Notes: generated from the sequence alone by a model not told the origin. A DNA stretch of 64,000 nt from Chloroflexota bacterium (GCA_021825925.1 JAKAFP010000007.1:1-64000), one strand, 5' to 3'. Shown: positions 1 through 9,345, counted from the first letter of the stretch. Translations and numbers: made by a program.

Positions 1-52
1 GAACAATCACTATTCTAGCAATCTAGGTGATTTGTGGTTTAACCTTTCGTCA

Positions 53-71
53 CCACCCGCATAGCGGGTGG
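53..71 (+). terminator. intrinsic terminator-like hairpin
   Basis: CCACCCGC and GCGGGTGG pair across a 3-nt loop and are followed by a T-rich tract (TTGTTTGTTT) on the plus strand. It probably ends a plus-strand transcript that begins left of the window. No gene is visible in 1-52. Confidence 0.6.
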
Positions 72-122
72 TTGTTTGTTTCGCTCGCTTCGCTCTCTCA
101 ACAGGCTAAAGCCCATTAATAC

Positions 123-155
123 AACCCCCGAATTCTTTTTTAGAATTCGGGGGTT
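123..155. terminator. bidirectional intrinsic terminator
   Basis: A 13-bp perfect stem (AACCCCCGAATTC with its complement) encloses a T-rich loop, with T/A runs on both sides. It lies 87 bp beyond the end of nuoN and can end the nuo operon on the minus strand as well as rightward transcripts. Confidence 0.65.
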
Positions 156-198
156 TGCTTTAAACGATCTTGCTGCTAAGTTACCCTTTGTTATTCTA

Positions 199-230
199 AG
201 ACTCCCTCGGTTAGAAAACCGTGGGAGTCT
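199..230 (-). terminator. hairpin just after nuoN
   Basis: AGACTCCC and GGGAGTCT, with an inner CGGTT/AACCG, form a long hairpin 12 bp beyond the nuoN stop. The T-tract behind it on the minus strand is poor, so it may be an RNA-stabilising 3' hairpin, with true termination at 123-155. Confidence 0.5.
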
Positions 231-241
231 GCAGTTTCAAA

Positions 242-1690
242 TTAAAACCCAACTGCCGCCCAGTTGGAAATGCCAAACCAGGGCGTCAGGATCACTCCCA
301 ACACCACCACCAAGACCAGACACAGGATCAAACCGATCAGCCACAGGGGCTCCTGGACAGTCAGCGGTGTGTTTTCAGCCGGTTCATCCACATACATGAC
401 CTTGAGCACCCGCAGATAGTAGTAGAGACCGATCACCGAGTTGATCACACCCACAATGGCCAGCCAGGCCCAGCCAGACTCGATGGCCGCACCAAAGACC
501 AACAACTTGGCAAAGAATCCGCCAAAGGGTGGAATACCGCCCAGAGAAAGCAGACCGATTAGCATGGCCAACGCCAGCCCAGGTGACCGCTTGTTCAACC
601 CTGCAAATGCTGCCAGGCTGTCGGAACCCGTCTTCCGGGATATCCAGCCGACGATGGCAAAGAGTGCCAGGTTGGTGACAAGGTATGCCATCAAATAATA
701 GATGGCGCCGCTGAATCCAAGGTTGGAGTGGCTCGCCAGGCCAACGAGAATGTACCCCGCCTGCGCGATGGATGAATACGCTAGCAGCCTTTTGATGTTC
801 TTTTGAGGGATGGCGACCAGATTGCCCGTAAACATACTGGCGACCGCCAGCGCGGCGATCAGCGCCTGCCAGACGACGCCTCCGTTGGCATGAAAGAGGA
901 TCATCAAAATGCGGATCAAGGCAGCAAAACCAGCCGCCTTGGAAACCGTGGAAAGGAACCCGGTAACAGATGTCGGAGCACCTTCGTACACATCCGGCGC
1001 CCAGAAGTGGAAAGGCGCCGCGCTGATCTTGAAAGCAAAACCGGCCAGTACCAGTACGATCGCCACCACCACCCCGGCCAGCGGAACCTGTTGGGCAATG
1101 ATGCCCTGAGCAATGTCATAAAGGTGGGTGGTGCCGCTGAATCCGTAGATCAAACTGAAGCCGTAAACCATGATCGCCGAGGACATACCGCCGAAGAGGA
1201 AATACTTGAGGCCTGCCTCAACGGATTTCTCTTCCTTGACCTTGATGCCAGCCATCACATAAAGCGGAATGGAAGCCGTTTCAACCGCCAAAAAGAGCAT
1301 GATCAGATCACTGGCAGTCGCCATCAAACTCATCCCCAAGGTGGAGAAGACCAGCATCATGTAGAACTCAGGCCTACAGCGGATGGTGTCTTCAGTGCAG
1401 GAGAAGATGGCAGTTAGCGCTGCACCGAACAGGAAGATCATTCTGAAGACAAAAGTCGCCGAATCAAGGCGCAGCATGCCGCCCCAGATCAGGGCGGGTT
1501 CCGCCTTTGGCATGGCGAACAGGAATGCCGAAAGGATGGCCAGGATCATACCGCCGGCAGTGATGCATCCCAGAACCTGGTTGCACTTCTCACGTTTGAT
1601 GATGCTGATCACGATCAGCACACCAGATAAAACCACAAGCAGCAGTTCAGGCAATATGGCCAGAGTCATTTGAGCAACTGTGAGAGTCAT
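242..1690 (-). CDS. nuoN: NADH-quinone oxidoreductase subunit N
   Basis: This is the antiporter-like membrane subunit NuoN of respiratory complex I (482 aa, the usual length). It translocates protons in the membrane arm. The family signature around PFHFWAPDVYEGAPT (residues 226-240) is intact, including the conserved lysine K221 before it and the TM5 glutamate E137 in AVETASIPLY. About 14 membrane helices are evident from the hydrophobic pattern. It is the last gene of the nuoAHJKLMMN operon. Its ATG follows the nuoM stop directly (TAG-ATG), which suggests translational coupling. Identification is firm from the family motifs. The quinone-site subunits lie on other loci. Confidence 0.95.
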   Translation of the reverse strand: MTLTVAQMTLAILPELLLVVLSGVLIVISIIKREKCNQVLGCITAGGMILAILSAFLFAMPKAEPALIWGGMLRLDSATFVFRMIFLFGAALTAIFSCTEDTIRCRPEFYMMLVFSTLGMSLMATASDLIMLFLAVETASIPLYVMAGIKVKEEKSVEAGLKYFLFGGMSSAIMVYGFSLIYGFSGTTHLYDIAQGIIAQQVPLAGVVVAIVLVLAGFAFKISAAPFHFWAPDVYEGAPTSVTGFLSTVSKAAGFAALIRILMILFHANGGVVWQALIAALAVASMFTGNLVAIPQKNIKRLLAYSSIAQAGYILVGLASHSNLGFSGAIYYLMAYLVTNLALFAIVGWISRKTGSDSLAAFAGLNKRSPGLALAMLIGLLSLGGIPPFGGFFAKLLVFGAAIESGWAWLAIVGVINSVIGLYYYLRVLKVMYVDEPAENTPLTVQEPLWLIGLILCLVLVVVLGVILTPWFGISNWAAVGF

Positions 1691-3163
1691 CTATGCACCT
1701 CCCACCAGAGAGAGAATATTGCTGACGCCGCCTTGAATCATCGGCACCAACAGGGAGGGAATCAAACCGATCAGGATCATCAGAAGTGATAATCCGACCA
1801 CCACGATCTTATCCATGGCCGAGATATCGCTCAATCCTGCGCGGATGGGCTCGGGAGTATCTCCAAAGAACACTCTTCGTACGACCAGCAGAATGTATGC
1901 CGCTGTGACCACAATTGAAATGGCTGAAATGATCGCCACCAGGGGCATGGTTTTCCATGCGCCTAGGTAAATTGGAATCTCAGCCACGAACCCCGAAAAA
2001 CCGGGCATGCCCATGGAAACCAGACCGCCCACCACGAATCCGAACATGGCCAGCGGCATGTGCTTGGCGAGCCCTCCCAGTTCACTCAGGTTGCGCGTGT
2101 GCGCCCGGTCGTAGACCATCCCGACCACGGAAAAGAAGAGAGCCGTCATGATACCGTGCGAGAACATCTGCAGCCCTGCCCCGGTGAGCCCTTCAGGCGT
2201 CAGCGTGGCAAAACCGATGAAGACCAATCCCATATGCGAGACGGAGGAGAAACCGATGACGTATTTGAAATCGGTTTGGATCATGGCAATGAAAGCGCCG
2301 TAAACCACGTTGATCATGGCCAGGATCAGCACCAGCGGTGCCCAAAAACGCATCCCGTCAGGAAGCAGCATCAATCCGGCGCGCAGGGCGGCAAAAGCGC
2401 CCACCTTCATCTCGACACCAGCCAAAAGCATTGAAACCGCGGTCGGTGCGGCCACGTGACCGTCTGGCGCCCAACTGTGGAATGGAAAGAGGCCACCCAG
2501 TACACCAAACCCGATAAAGATGAATGGGAACCAGAGTTTCTGTACCGCCAGACCGAATCCGGCTTTTTCAAGCGCCAGCAGATCAAAGGTGTGCAATCCG
2601 GAAGTGAAATAGATGGCCAGCACCCCCACCAGCGCCACCACCGATCCAAGGAAGAGGTAGAGCGTCAGCTTCATGCCGCCGTATTCCTTCGTCTTGGGTG
2701 ATCCCCACATCACGATCATCAAATACTTGGGGAAGACCGCCAGCTCAAAGAAGAAGAACAGCACGAACAGGTCAAGGGAAGCAAAGACACCAAAAACGCT
2801 TGAAGCCAGGAACATGATGAAAGCAAAGAACTCGCGCGGACGGTCTTCCACTTTCCATGAGACCATCACACCGCACAGCACCACAATACCGGCCAATAAT
2901 TCCAGTGGCAGACTGAAGCCGTCCACCCCCAAATGGTACGAGATCCCCAGGGTTGGAACCCATTGCAGATGTTCCACGAACTGGTATCCCGCAGCCGCTT
3001 TATCGTAAGCAGCGAACAGATAAACTGAGATCGCAAAGGTAACCAGTGCGACGCCCAGTGCGATACCGCGGATCAATCCGCGTTTACCGGCTGGCAGCAG
3101 CAGCAAGACCACACCGGCCAAAAGTGGAAGAAGGATCAGAACACTAAGAAACGGAAACGTCAT
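1691..3163 (-). CDS. nuoM: NADH-quinone oxidoreductase subunit M (second, divergent copy)
   Basis: A 490-aa antiporter-like complex I subunit of the NuoM family. FPFHSWAPDGH (residues 226-236) is the family signature, and the TM5 glutamate (E140), the TM8 lysine (K253) and a glutamate in GFVAEIPIY near the C-terminus are present. The TM7 lysine found five residues before PFH in ordinary NuoM (K234 in the neighbouring copy) is leucine here (L222). The gene sits between the canonical nuoM and nuoN, 9 bp after the former. Complex I types with two NuoM-like subunits are known. Whether both copies enter one complex here is an inference. Confidence 0.92.
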   Translation of the reverse strand: MTFPFLSVLILLPLLAGVVLLLLPAGKRGLIRGIALGVALVTFAISVYLFAAYDKAAAGYQFVEHLQWVPTLGISYHLGVDGFSLPLELLAGIVVLCGVMVSWKVEDRPREFFAFIMFLASSVFGVFASLDLFVLFFFFELAVFPKYLMIVMWGSPKTKEYGGMKLTLYLFLGSVVALVGVLAIYFTSGLHTFDLLALEKAGFGLAVQKLWFPFIFIGFGVLGGLFPFHSWAPDGHVAAPTAVSMLLAGVEMKVGAFAALRAGLMLLPDGMRFWAPLVLILAMINVVYGAFIAMIQTDFKYVIGFSSVSHMGLVFIGFATLTPEGLTGAGLQMFSHGIMTALFFSVVGMVYDRAHTRNLSELGGLAKHMPLAMFGFVVGGLVSMGMPGFSGFVAEIPIYLGAWKTMPLVAIISAISIVVTAAYILLVVRRVFFGDTPEPIRAGLSDISAMDKIVVVGLSLLMILIGLIPSLLVPMIQGGVSNILSLVGGA

Positions 3164-3172
3164 GATGCTCCT

Positions 3173-4705
3173 CTAAAACCAGCGCATAACGGTCTGGTTG
3201 ATCACGTTTAATATCCAGCTTGGCCAAATGCCGATGGAAAGTATCAAGACCATCAACGGCACGATCACAAAAAGCTCGCGCAGGTTGATCTCAGAGATCC
3301 TTCCTGCCCAGGTTTCATTGAACGGACCCTGCAACACCAGTTTGAGTGCCTTGAGCACATACACACCGGTAAACAACAATCCGATCATGCTGACGGCGGT
3401 CAAAACCATGTAAATCGGCCAGACGCCGCGCACGATCATGAATTCAGACACAAATCCGTTCAAGCCGGGCAGCCCAAGCGAAGCCATCGAAAGGAAGATC
3501 AAAATGGCGCCATACGCCGGGACAATGGCGAATAGGCCGCCGAACTTGTCCAGCATGCGGGTATGAGCCCGGTCATAGAGCACGCCAACGAGGAAGAACA
3601 TGCCTGCCGCACTCAATCCGTGATTGAACATTTGCAGCACGGCGCCGTTGACCGCGATGACACTGCTTTGCCTGACCGCCTCATCCGTACTGCCGCCAGC
3701 CCAAGCTGCGGCTGCCACTGCCAGGATCACGAATCCCATGTGGTTAATGGATGAATAAGCCACCAGGCGTTTGAAATCCGTCTGACTGGCCGCCGAGAGT
3801 GCGCCAAACACGATGGCCGCCACGGCCAGAACCGCCAGCCAGCCAGCGTATTTCGCAGATTCCACCGGGAAGAGCGGAAGCACCAAGCGTAAAAAGCCGT
3901 AGGCTCCCAACTTCAGCAGCACACCCGCCAGGATCATGGATCCTCCGGTGGGTGCCTCAGTATGCGCATCGGGCAGCCAGGTGTGGAAAGGCCACACCGG
4001 CACCTTGATGGCAAAGGCGATCACAAATGCCCAGAAGGCGATGGCCTTGACAGTCTCAAGCGGCATGCCAAACAGCGTACCACTTTGCAGTGCAGGCCAG
4101 GCTTTGAGAATTTCAACAAAATCGAAGGTCCCTGTCACCACCCCGATCATCTGGATGGCTAGCAGCAGCCCCAGTGAGCCCCCCATGGTGAAGAGGATGA
4201 ATTTTAGCGAAGCATAATTACGTTTTTCTCCGCCCCACTGGTTGATCAAGAAATACATCGGCACCAGACCGACTTCCCAAAACAGGAAGAACAGCAGCAG
4301 GTCCAGTGAAACAAAAACGCCGAGAATGCCGGTTTCAAGCAGCAGGAACAGGATCATAAAAGCTTTAACGTTCTCTTTAATATTGAATGAGGTCAATATC
4401 GCCAGCGGCGTCAGCAGCGCCGTCAGCAGCACCATCACCAGCGAGATGCCGTCAATTCCCAGGTGCAAACTGGAGTGAATAGCAGCAAACCAGGGAAGGA
4501 TCATCTCAAACTGGAAAAGCGCCTCAGACTTGGGCTGGTAATTTACCCATAAGACAACGGCTAAAATTAGCGGAACAAGACTGATACCCAGTGCACACCA
4601 CCGCAGAAGCGTCACTTTTTTAGCGGGGATCAGCAGCAGCAACAATCCACCCAAAACGGGGATCAAGATCAACCAGGCGAGAATCGGAAGTGTCAGAAAG
4701 TTCAT
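3173..4705 (-). CDS. nuoM: NADH-quinone oxidoreductase subunit M (canonical copy)
   Basis: A 510-aa proton-translocating NuoM subunit of complex I. It carries the key residues E144 (LFWEVGLVP), K234 (FAIKVPVWPFHTW), the PDAHTEAPT signature (residues 245-253) and K265 in the next helix. These fall at the numbers used for Escherichia coli NuoM, so it is the ordinary version of the subunit. It lies 15 bp after nuoL and 9 bp before a second, divergent nuoM, within the minus-strand membrane-arm operon. About 14 transmembrane segments are expected and the hydrophobicity fits. No oddities were seen. Confidence 0.95.
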   Translation of the reverse strand: MNFLTLPILAWLILIPVLGGLLLLLIPAKKVTLLRWCALGISLVPLILAVVLWVNYQPKSEALFQFEMILPWFAAIHSSLHLGIDGISLVMVLLTALLTPLAILTSFNIKENVKAFMILFLLLETGILGVFVSLDLLLFFLFWEVGLVPMYFLINQWGGEKRNYASLKFILFTMGGSLGLLLAIQMIGVVTGTFDFVEILKAWPALQSGTLFGMPLETVKAIAFWAFVIAFAIKVPVWPFHTWLPDAHTEAPTGGSMILAGVLLKLGAYGFLRLVLPLFPVESAKYAGWLAVLAVAAIVFGALSAASQTDFKRLVAYSSINHMGFVILAVAAAAWAGGSTDEAVRQSSVIAVNGAVLQMFNHGLSAAGMFFLVGVLYDRAHTRMLDKFGGLFAIVPAYGAILIFLSMASLGLPGLNGFVSEFMIVRGVWPIYMVLTAVSMIGLLFTGVYVLKALKLVLQGPFNETWAGRISEINLRELFVIVPLMVLILSIGIWPSWILNVINQTVMRWF

Positions 4706-4720
4706 GGTTTTTTCCTACTC

Positions 4721-6907
4721 TCAGATTTGAACGAAATAGATCACGACGATGGTGATCAGCACAATGAACAAAACCGCCAGACCCATGTAATGCTGGATCT
4801 TGCCGTTTTGCATGCGTCTCAATAAACTGCCCAGCCCTTTGGTGCCGCCGGCCACCCCATCCCCGGCGCCGTTGACCACGGGCAGATCAAAACCAAAGCG
4901 AAATAGTCTGCCCAGGCTGTTGCCCAAGCGGCCGATGCCATGCAGAGCGCCGTCAATCAACATGACATCCACAAACTTGTATGAGATTTTTTCGGCAAAC
5001 CAACCCGCGGGTCGGATGAAAGCCACTTCGTAGATTTCGTCCACCCAATACTTGTTTTGGAAAACCTTGAAAATGAATCCAAGCCCTTTTTCCATCGGAT
5101 CCTGCTGCGAAACTGATTTGTAGCCGCGATAGATCAGCCAGCCCAACGTCAGACCTCCAAGTGATACAACCAGCGAGGTCAACAAAGGAATCAGTGAATG
5201 TCCTTCAGCTTCGGCACCCTCTACCATCTGCCCTAAATAGTGTTGGAACCAGGCAGGCGAAAGGCTGCCGAGAAGCGGAAATTCTTTCGGAATCCCCACC
5301 CAGCCAACAGTGAGAGCAAAAAATGCCAGAATCAGCAGCGGTGTGGTCATGACTGGTTTGGTTTCTGAAGCATGCCTGGCAGCCTCGCTGCGCGGCTCGC
5401 CAAAAAAGACCATCGTAATCTGACGAGCTGTATAAAAAGCTGTCAGCAACGCCGCCAGGGCCAATGTGATAAACACGACCAAATGCGACCCCAGGAATGC
5501 ACCTGAAAGGATCTCATCCTTGGACCAGAAACCCGCTGTGATCAGTGGAAAGCCAGAGAGCGCCAGGCCGCCGGCCAAGAAGGACCAGAAGGTGCGCGGC
5601 ATCTTCGTCCGTAGGCCGCCCATCTGGCGCATGTCCTGCGGATCTATGTGCTCACCGCTGTGCAGTACGCCATGTTCCATGCCATGGATCACAGAGCCGG
5701 AACCCAGGAACAGCAGTGCCTTGAAGAAAGCGTGCGTCACCAGGTGGAAAGCGGCCGCGGTGTAAGCGCCGATACCCAAAGCCGCGATCATGTATCCCAA
5801 CTGCGAGATGGTGGAATAGGCCAGCACCCGTTTGACATCGTTTTGAGCCATGGCTATGGTGGCGGCAAACAAGGCCGTAAATGCCCCGATGCCGGCCATA
5901 ATGGTCATGGTCGGTGTCAAAGTCTCACCAGGAACCCAGCCCGCCGAGATCAGCGGGAAGAAACGGATCACCAGGTAGACGCCAGCCGACACCATGGTGG
6001 CGGCATGGATCATGGCCGAAACCGGTGTGGGGCCTTCCATTGCGTCTGGCAGCCAGACATGCAGCGGGAATTGGGCGGATTTGCCAACCGTGCCGATGAA
6101 TAAAAGCAGCCCGACCAGTCCTGCCCAGCTAAGCCCAAAGACAGGCGAAGTACTGGTGGAAAGGGTCTGTAGAACCACAGGGTTTGACAGGATCTCTTTG
6201 AAACTCAAACTGCCGGTCAGGGAATAGAGAGAAGCCAGGCCCAGCAGCATGAAAACGTCTCCAATACGCGTGGTAATGAAAGCCTTGATGGCTGCTTTTC
6301 GCGCGGATTCCTTGCCGTACCAGAAACCGATCAGCAGGTAGGAACACAAGCCCATGATCTCCCAGCCGATGTAAAGGGTCAACAAGTTGTCGCTCACCAC
6401 CAACAGGTACATGGCAAAAGCGAACAGGCTGATCAGCGCAAAGAAACGGGCGTACATCGGTTCGATCGAAAGCACGCGGTGTGTCTTGCCGTGTTCCGAA
6501 ACATCCGCTCCGTGCGGGGGCAGCCCGGGGTGGTCATGATCCCCTTTGGGTTGGCCAAAGTTGTGATAACCCACGCTGTAAATAAAGATCATCAGCACTG
6601 TCCAGGCCACGAAGAAGAGCATCACCGCGGTCAAGGGGTCCACCGTTACGCCGATCTTTAACCAGGTGTCACCGGTGGGCAGCCAGTTGATCTCGCCGCC
6701 AAATGGGGCTTTTGCAAGTTCTGTAGCAGAAATCGCCTTGATAAAGACGATCATGCTGCCGACGAAAGAGATTCCGGCAGCCAGAATGGCCGTCCAATGG
6801 CTGGTGCGATTGGACCTTTTTACCAATAAGAGGATCACCGCAAAAGCCACCAGCGGCGGCAGCGGGATCAACCAGATAAGAGTATTGAGTGAAAGGAACG
6901 AATTCAA
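4721..6907 (-). CDS. nuoL: NADH-quinone oxidoreductase subunit L
   Basis: A 728-aa distal antiporter-like subunit of complex I, with the long C-terminal extension expected of NuoL (lateral helix plus final membrane helix). The TM5 glutamate is E183 (WEIMGLCSYLLIG), and the PLHVWLPDAMEGPTPVSA region marks the proton channel. Between YSVGY (110-114) and MYARFF (151-156) lies an insertion of about 35 residues holding six histidines and several acidic residues, where ordinary NuoL has a short loop. It is cotranscribed with nuoK, 4 bp upstream, and with nuoM. The insertion is in a loop between helices. Whether it is functional is unknown. Confidence 0.96.
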   Translation of the reverse strand: MNSFLSLNTLIWLIPLPPLVAFAVILLLVKRSNRTSHWTAILAAGISFVGSMIVFIKAISATELAKAPFGGEINWLPTGDTWLKIGVTVDPLTAVMLFFVAWTVLMIFIYSVGYHNFGQPKGDHDHPGLPPHGADVSEHGKTHRVLSIEPMYARFFALISLFAFAMYLLVVSDNLLTLYIGWEIMGLCSYLLIGFWYGKESARKAAIKAFITTRIGDVFMLLGLASLYSLTGSLSFKEILSNPVVLQTLSTSTSPVFGLSWAGLVGLLLFIGTVGKSAQFPLHVWLPDAMEGPTPVSAMIHAATMVSAGVYLVIRFFPLISAGWVPGETLTPTMTIMAGIGAFTALFAATIAMAQNDVKRVLAYSTISQLGYMIAALGIGAYTAAAFHLVTHAFFKALLFLGSGSVIHGMEHGVLHSGEHIDPQDMRQMGGLRTKMPRTFWSFLAGGLALSGFPLITAGFWSKDEILSGAFLGSHLVVFITLALAALLTAFYTARQITMVFFGEPRSEAARHASETKPVMTTPLLILAFFALTVGWVGIPKEFPLLGSLSPAWFQHYLGQMVEGAEAEGHSLIPLLTSLVVSLGGLTLGWLIYRGYKSVSQQDPMEKGLGFIFKVFQNKYWVDEIYEVAFIRPAGWFAEKISYKFVDVMLIDGALHGIGRLGNSLGRLFRFGFDLPVVNGAGDGVAGGTKGLGSLLRRMQNGKIQHYMGLAVLFIVLITIVVIYFVQI

Positions 6908-6911
6908 TGGA

Positions 6912-7226
6912 TTAACCTTTCATCGAATCAATTTCATTGGCAACAACAGTTTGTCTCTGCCTGTAAGCCGAGATGATCATGGCCAACCCAACAGCAGCTT
7001 CGGCGGCGGCCACCACAAAAATGATGATCACAAAGACCTGTCCGCGCAGATCACCGGTTTGGGCATAGAGGTAACGCCAGAACGCAAGCAGATTGATATT
7101 GGCGGCGTTGAGCATCAACTCGATCGAAAGCAAGATACCCACAGAGTTTTTACGGGTGATCACCCCAAACAATCCAATACAAAAAACCAATCCGGCAAGG
7201 AGAAGATACCAATACAACGGAATCAT
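6912..7226 (-). CDS. nuoK: NADH-quinone oxidoreductase subunit K
   Basis: A 104-aa three-helix membrane subunit of complex I. The conserved membrane glutamates are E36 (LLSIELMLNA) and E76 (VVAAAEAAVGL), which form part of the proton path in the family. The start ATG overlaps the nuoJ stop by 4 bp (ATGA), so it is translationally coupled. The next gene is nuoL. Length and motifs are typical. Confidence 0.96.
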   Translation of the reverse strand: MIPLYWYLLLAGLVFCIGLFGVITRKNSVGILLSIELMLNAANINLLAFWRYLYAQTGDLRGQVFVIIIFVVAAAEAAVGLAMIISAYRQRQTVVANEIDSMKG

Positions 7227-7744
7227 TTCTTTTTCTCCTTTCGTTCGTACGCCACATAAATGGCGCCGATCATGGCCGCCAATAATAATATGGACGTTGC
7301 CTCAAAAGGAAGTGCGAATCCGTTTGCAGCAGTCAGTGCCATCCCCAAGGTGCCGACATTGAGTTGTTCTGCGGGCAGCGGTTGGGTCATGGATTGAAGC
7401 GGCGCCCAGGATTTGAGGGATATCACCAATCCGGCGAAGATCACGCTGACGATCACCAGGGTGACCAGGGTTGCCCGATTAAATTGATTACCTTGATCTT
7501 CAAGTGCACGCCTGGTCAGCATGGTAGCGAAGATGATCAAAATGGCGATCGCGCCCACATAAACCAGAACCTGCACCACTGCGAAAAAGCTGGCCTCAAG
7601 CATGGCGAAAACCACTGCCACACCCAACAAGGCCAGTACAAACCATAAAGCCGCATGGATCATGCGTCTCGCGGTAATACTCATGAAAGAAGAAAAGACC
7701 ACCACCGCAGCGGTGATCAGAAACAGGATCTGCATGCCTGTCAT
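7223..7744 (-). CDS. nuoJ: NADH-quinone oxidoreductase subunit J
   Basis: A 173-aa membrane subunit of complex I with five hydrophobic segments. VQVLVYVGAIAILIIFA (about residues 57-73) is the hallmark NuoJ helix that contains the pi-bulge in known structures. It overlaps nuoH upstream and nuoK downstream by 4 bp each, a tightly coupled arrangement. It ends in a basic tail (ERKEKKK). Its role is membrane-arm assembly and proton pathway coupling. Confidence 0.95.
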   Translation of the reverse strand: MTGMQILFLITAAVVVFSSFMSITARRMIHAALWFVLALLGVAVVFAMLEASFFAVVQVLVYVGAIAILIIFATMLTRRALEDQGNQFNRATLVTLVIVSVIFAGLVISLKSWAPLQSMTQPLPAEQLNVGTLGMALTAANGFALPFEATSILLLAAMIGAIYVAYERKEKKK

Positions 7745-8967
7745 TGGGCAGCCTCCTTTTCAGTGACGGGGATGATCTCTGGTCGGGCCAATGGACGCAC
7801 TTTGCCCGTGACCACCTGAATCGGATTGCGTTTACGATATGCGGTGATCATGCGGTCAGCCAGCAGCCATAACAACACATTGGCAACAATCAGAGCGCTA
7901 ATGCGGATGGCCGTCATTTCATGCGGGATGGATTTATCCACTAAAGCGGTCACCAGCAAGGTCACCAGTGATAATGGGGTCAGGATCTTCCAGTTGAGCG
8001 CCATCATTTGATCAATTCTGAAACGCGGCACAGTGAAACGAATGGTCAGCATCAAGAAGTAAACCACCAGTGTTTTGACCAGCATATAGGCTCCACCAAG
8101 CACGGGGATCTGCTCAACACCGGGACCCTGCCAGCCACCAAGAAAGATGGAGGTAAAGACTATGGCGGAGGTAAAGGCGTGCAAAAAGTCGGCGACGAAA
8201 AACATGCCGAATTTAAGCCCTGAATATTCAATGTTATAGCCGGCTACCAATTCTGAATCCGCTTCGATCAGATCAAACGGCGCGCGTCCGTTCTCGGCAA
8301 TGGAACATATGAAGAAGATCACGCAGGCCACCGGGGTATAAATAATGAAGGGAATCTTCTGTGCCTGAACAATTTCATTCAATCCCATCGAACCGCTGAA
8401 CATCACGGGGATGAGCAGCACAATGACCATGGGCACTTCATAACTAATAAGCTGCGCCACGGCGCGAAAAGCGCCCAGCAGTGCATACTTATTGTTGGAA
8501 CCGAACCCGGCCAGGATGATGGCCATCTCTCCCAACCCGCCTATAGCAATGATGAACAAGAGCGCCACATTGATGTTTGTCCCAAACACGGTTTGAGAAA
8601 AAGGTATCACTGCCCAGATGGACAAAACCGCTGCAACCGCCAAAACAGGCGCCAGATTGAACGGGATCTTGTCAATTCCAACAGGATTAATATATTCCTT
8701 GGTGAAGATCTTTAACATGTCCGCGATGGATTGAAAGATGCCCCAGGGTCCGACCCTGTTAGGGCCAAGACGATCTTGAAAACGTCCGCCGATCTTGCGT
8801 TCTGCCCAGATCAACATGGTGGTAAAAAGCATGGCGCCGAGACAGATCAATATCGCGCCGACAAGATATAAAAGGGTGTTGACCACGTTAGCAGGTAAAC
8901 CCCAACTCAAGAGCAGTTGGGTCAGCCAGTTGATCACCCACGGAACAGGATCATAAATAAAGTTCAT
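7741..8967 (-). CDS. nuoH: NADH-quinone oxidoreductase subunit H
   Basis: A 408-aa membrane subunit that forms the quinone chamber at the junction of the membrane and peripheral arms. Family signatures are clear: AERKIGGRFQDRLGPNRVGP (residues 55-74), IFTKEYINP, the acidic loop RAPFDLIEADSELVAGYN (about 229-246) and LTIRFTVPRFRIDQMM near the C-terminus. It is second in the operon, 21 bp after nuoA. NuoB, NuoC and NuoD, which normally lie between A and H, are absent from this locus. Confidence 0.96.
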   Translation of the reverse strand: MNFIYDPVPWVINWLTQLLLSWGLPANVVNTLLYLVGAILICLGAMLFTTMLIWAERKIGGRFQDRLGPNRVGPWGIFQSIADMLKIFTKEYINPVGIDKIPFNLAPVLAVAAVLSIWAVIPFSQTVFGTNINVALLFIIAIGGLGEMAIILAGFGSNNKYALLGAFRAVAQLISYEVPMVIVLLIPVMFSGSMGLNEIVQAQKIPFIIYTPVACVIFFICSIAENGRAPFDLIEADSELVAGYNIEYSGLKFGMFFVADFLHAFTSAIVFTSIFLGGWQGPGVEQIPVLGGAYMLVKTLVVYFLMLTIRFTVPRFRIDQMMALNWKILTPLSLVTLLVTALVDKSIPHEMTAIRISALIVANVLLWLLADRMITAYRKRNPIQVVTGKVRPLARPEIIPVTEKEAAQ

Positions 8968-8988
8968 TCATTAACTCCAATGTTAGCC

Positions 8989-9345
8989 TTATACCCATTC
9001 CAATGCGCCCTTACGCCAGACATACAATAATCCACTGGCTAAAATGGCAACAAAAAGAATGACCTCGAGCACTCCAAAAAGTGGCACCTTGTTGTAAGCC
9101 ACCGCCCATGGATAGAGCAGTACGGTTTCAACATCAAATACCAGAAAGACCAATCCGTAAATGTAATATTGAACCTTGAATTGGATCCACGAAACGCCAA
9201 CGGTTTCCATACCGCATTCGTAGGTGGAGTCTTTGATCGGATTTGGCTTTTTTGGAGAAAGGATTCCCGCAATGAACAAAGCAGCAGCAGGAATGGCGAG
9301 AGCGATGGTCAGAAATATCCCCAGGTATAACCACTCATTTAGCAT
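8989..9345 (-). CDS. nuoA: NADH-quinone oxidoreductase subunit A
   Basis: A 118-aa three-helix subunit of complex I. YECGMETVG (the conserved Cys loop) and YIYGLVFLVFDVETVLLYPW-type residues identify NuoA. I chose the ATG at 9345 (MLNEWLYLG) over the upstream start at 9366 because GAGGAG lies 7 bases before it and the extra seven residues are atypical. It is the first gene of the operon. The upstream gap of about 89 bp must hold the promoter, but I could not fix a convincing -35/-10 pair. Confidence 0.95.
   Translation of the reverse strand: MLNEWLYLGIFLTIALAIPAAALFIAGILSPKKPNPIKDSTYECGMETVGVSWIQFKVQYYIYGLVFLVFDVETVLLYPWAVAYNKVPLFGVLEVILFVAILASGLLYVWRKGALEWV

Noticed and set aside
803-1417. 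204-aa plus-strand open frame over nuoN
   Set aside because: A shadow frame rich in His/Arg/Asp, typical of the complement of membrane-protein genes. NuoN is unambiguous on the other strand.
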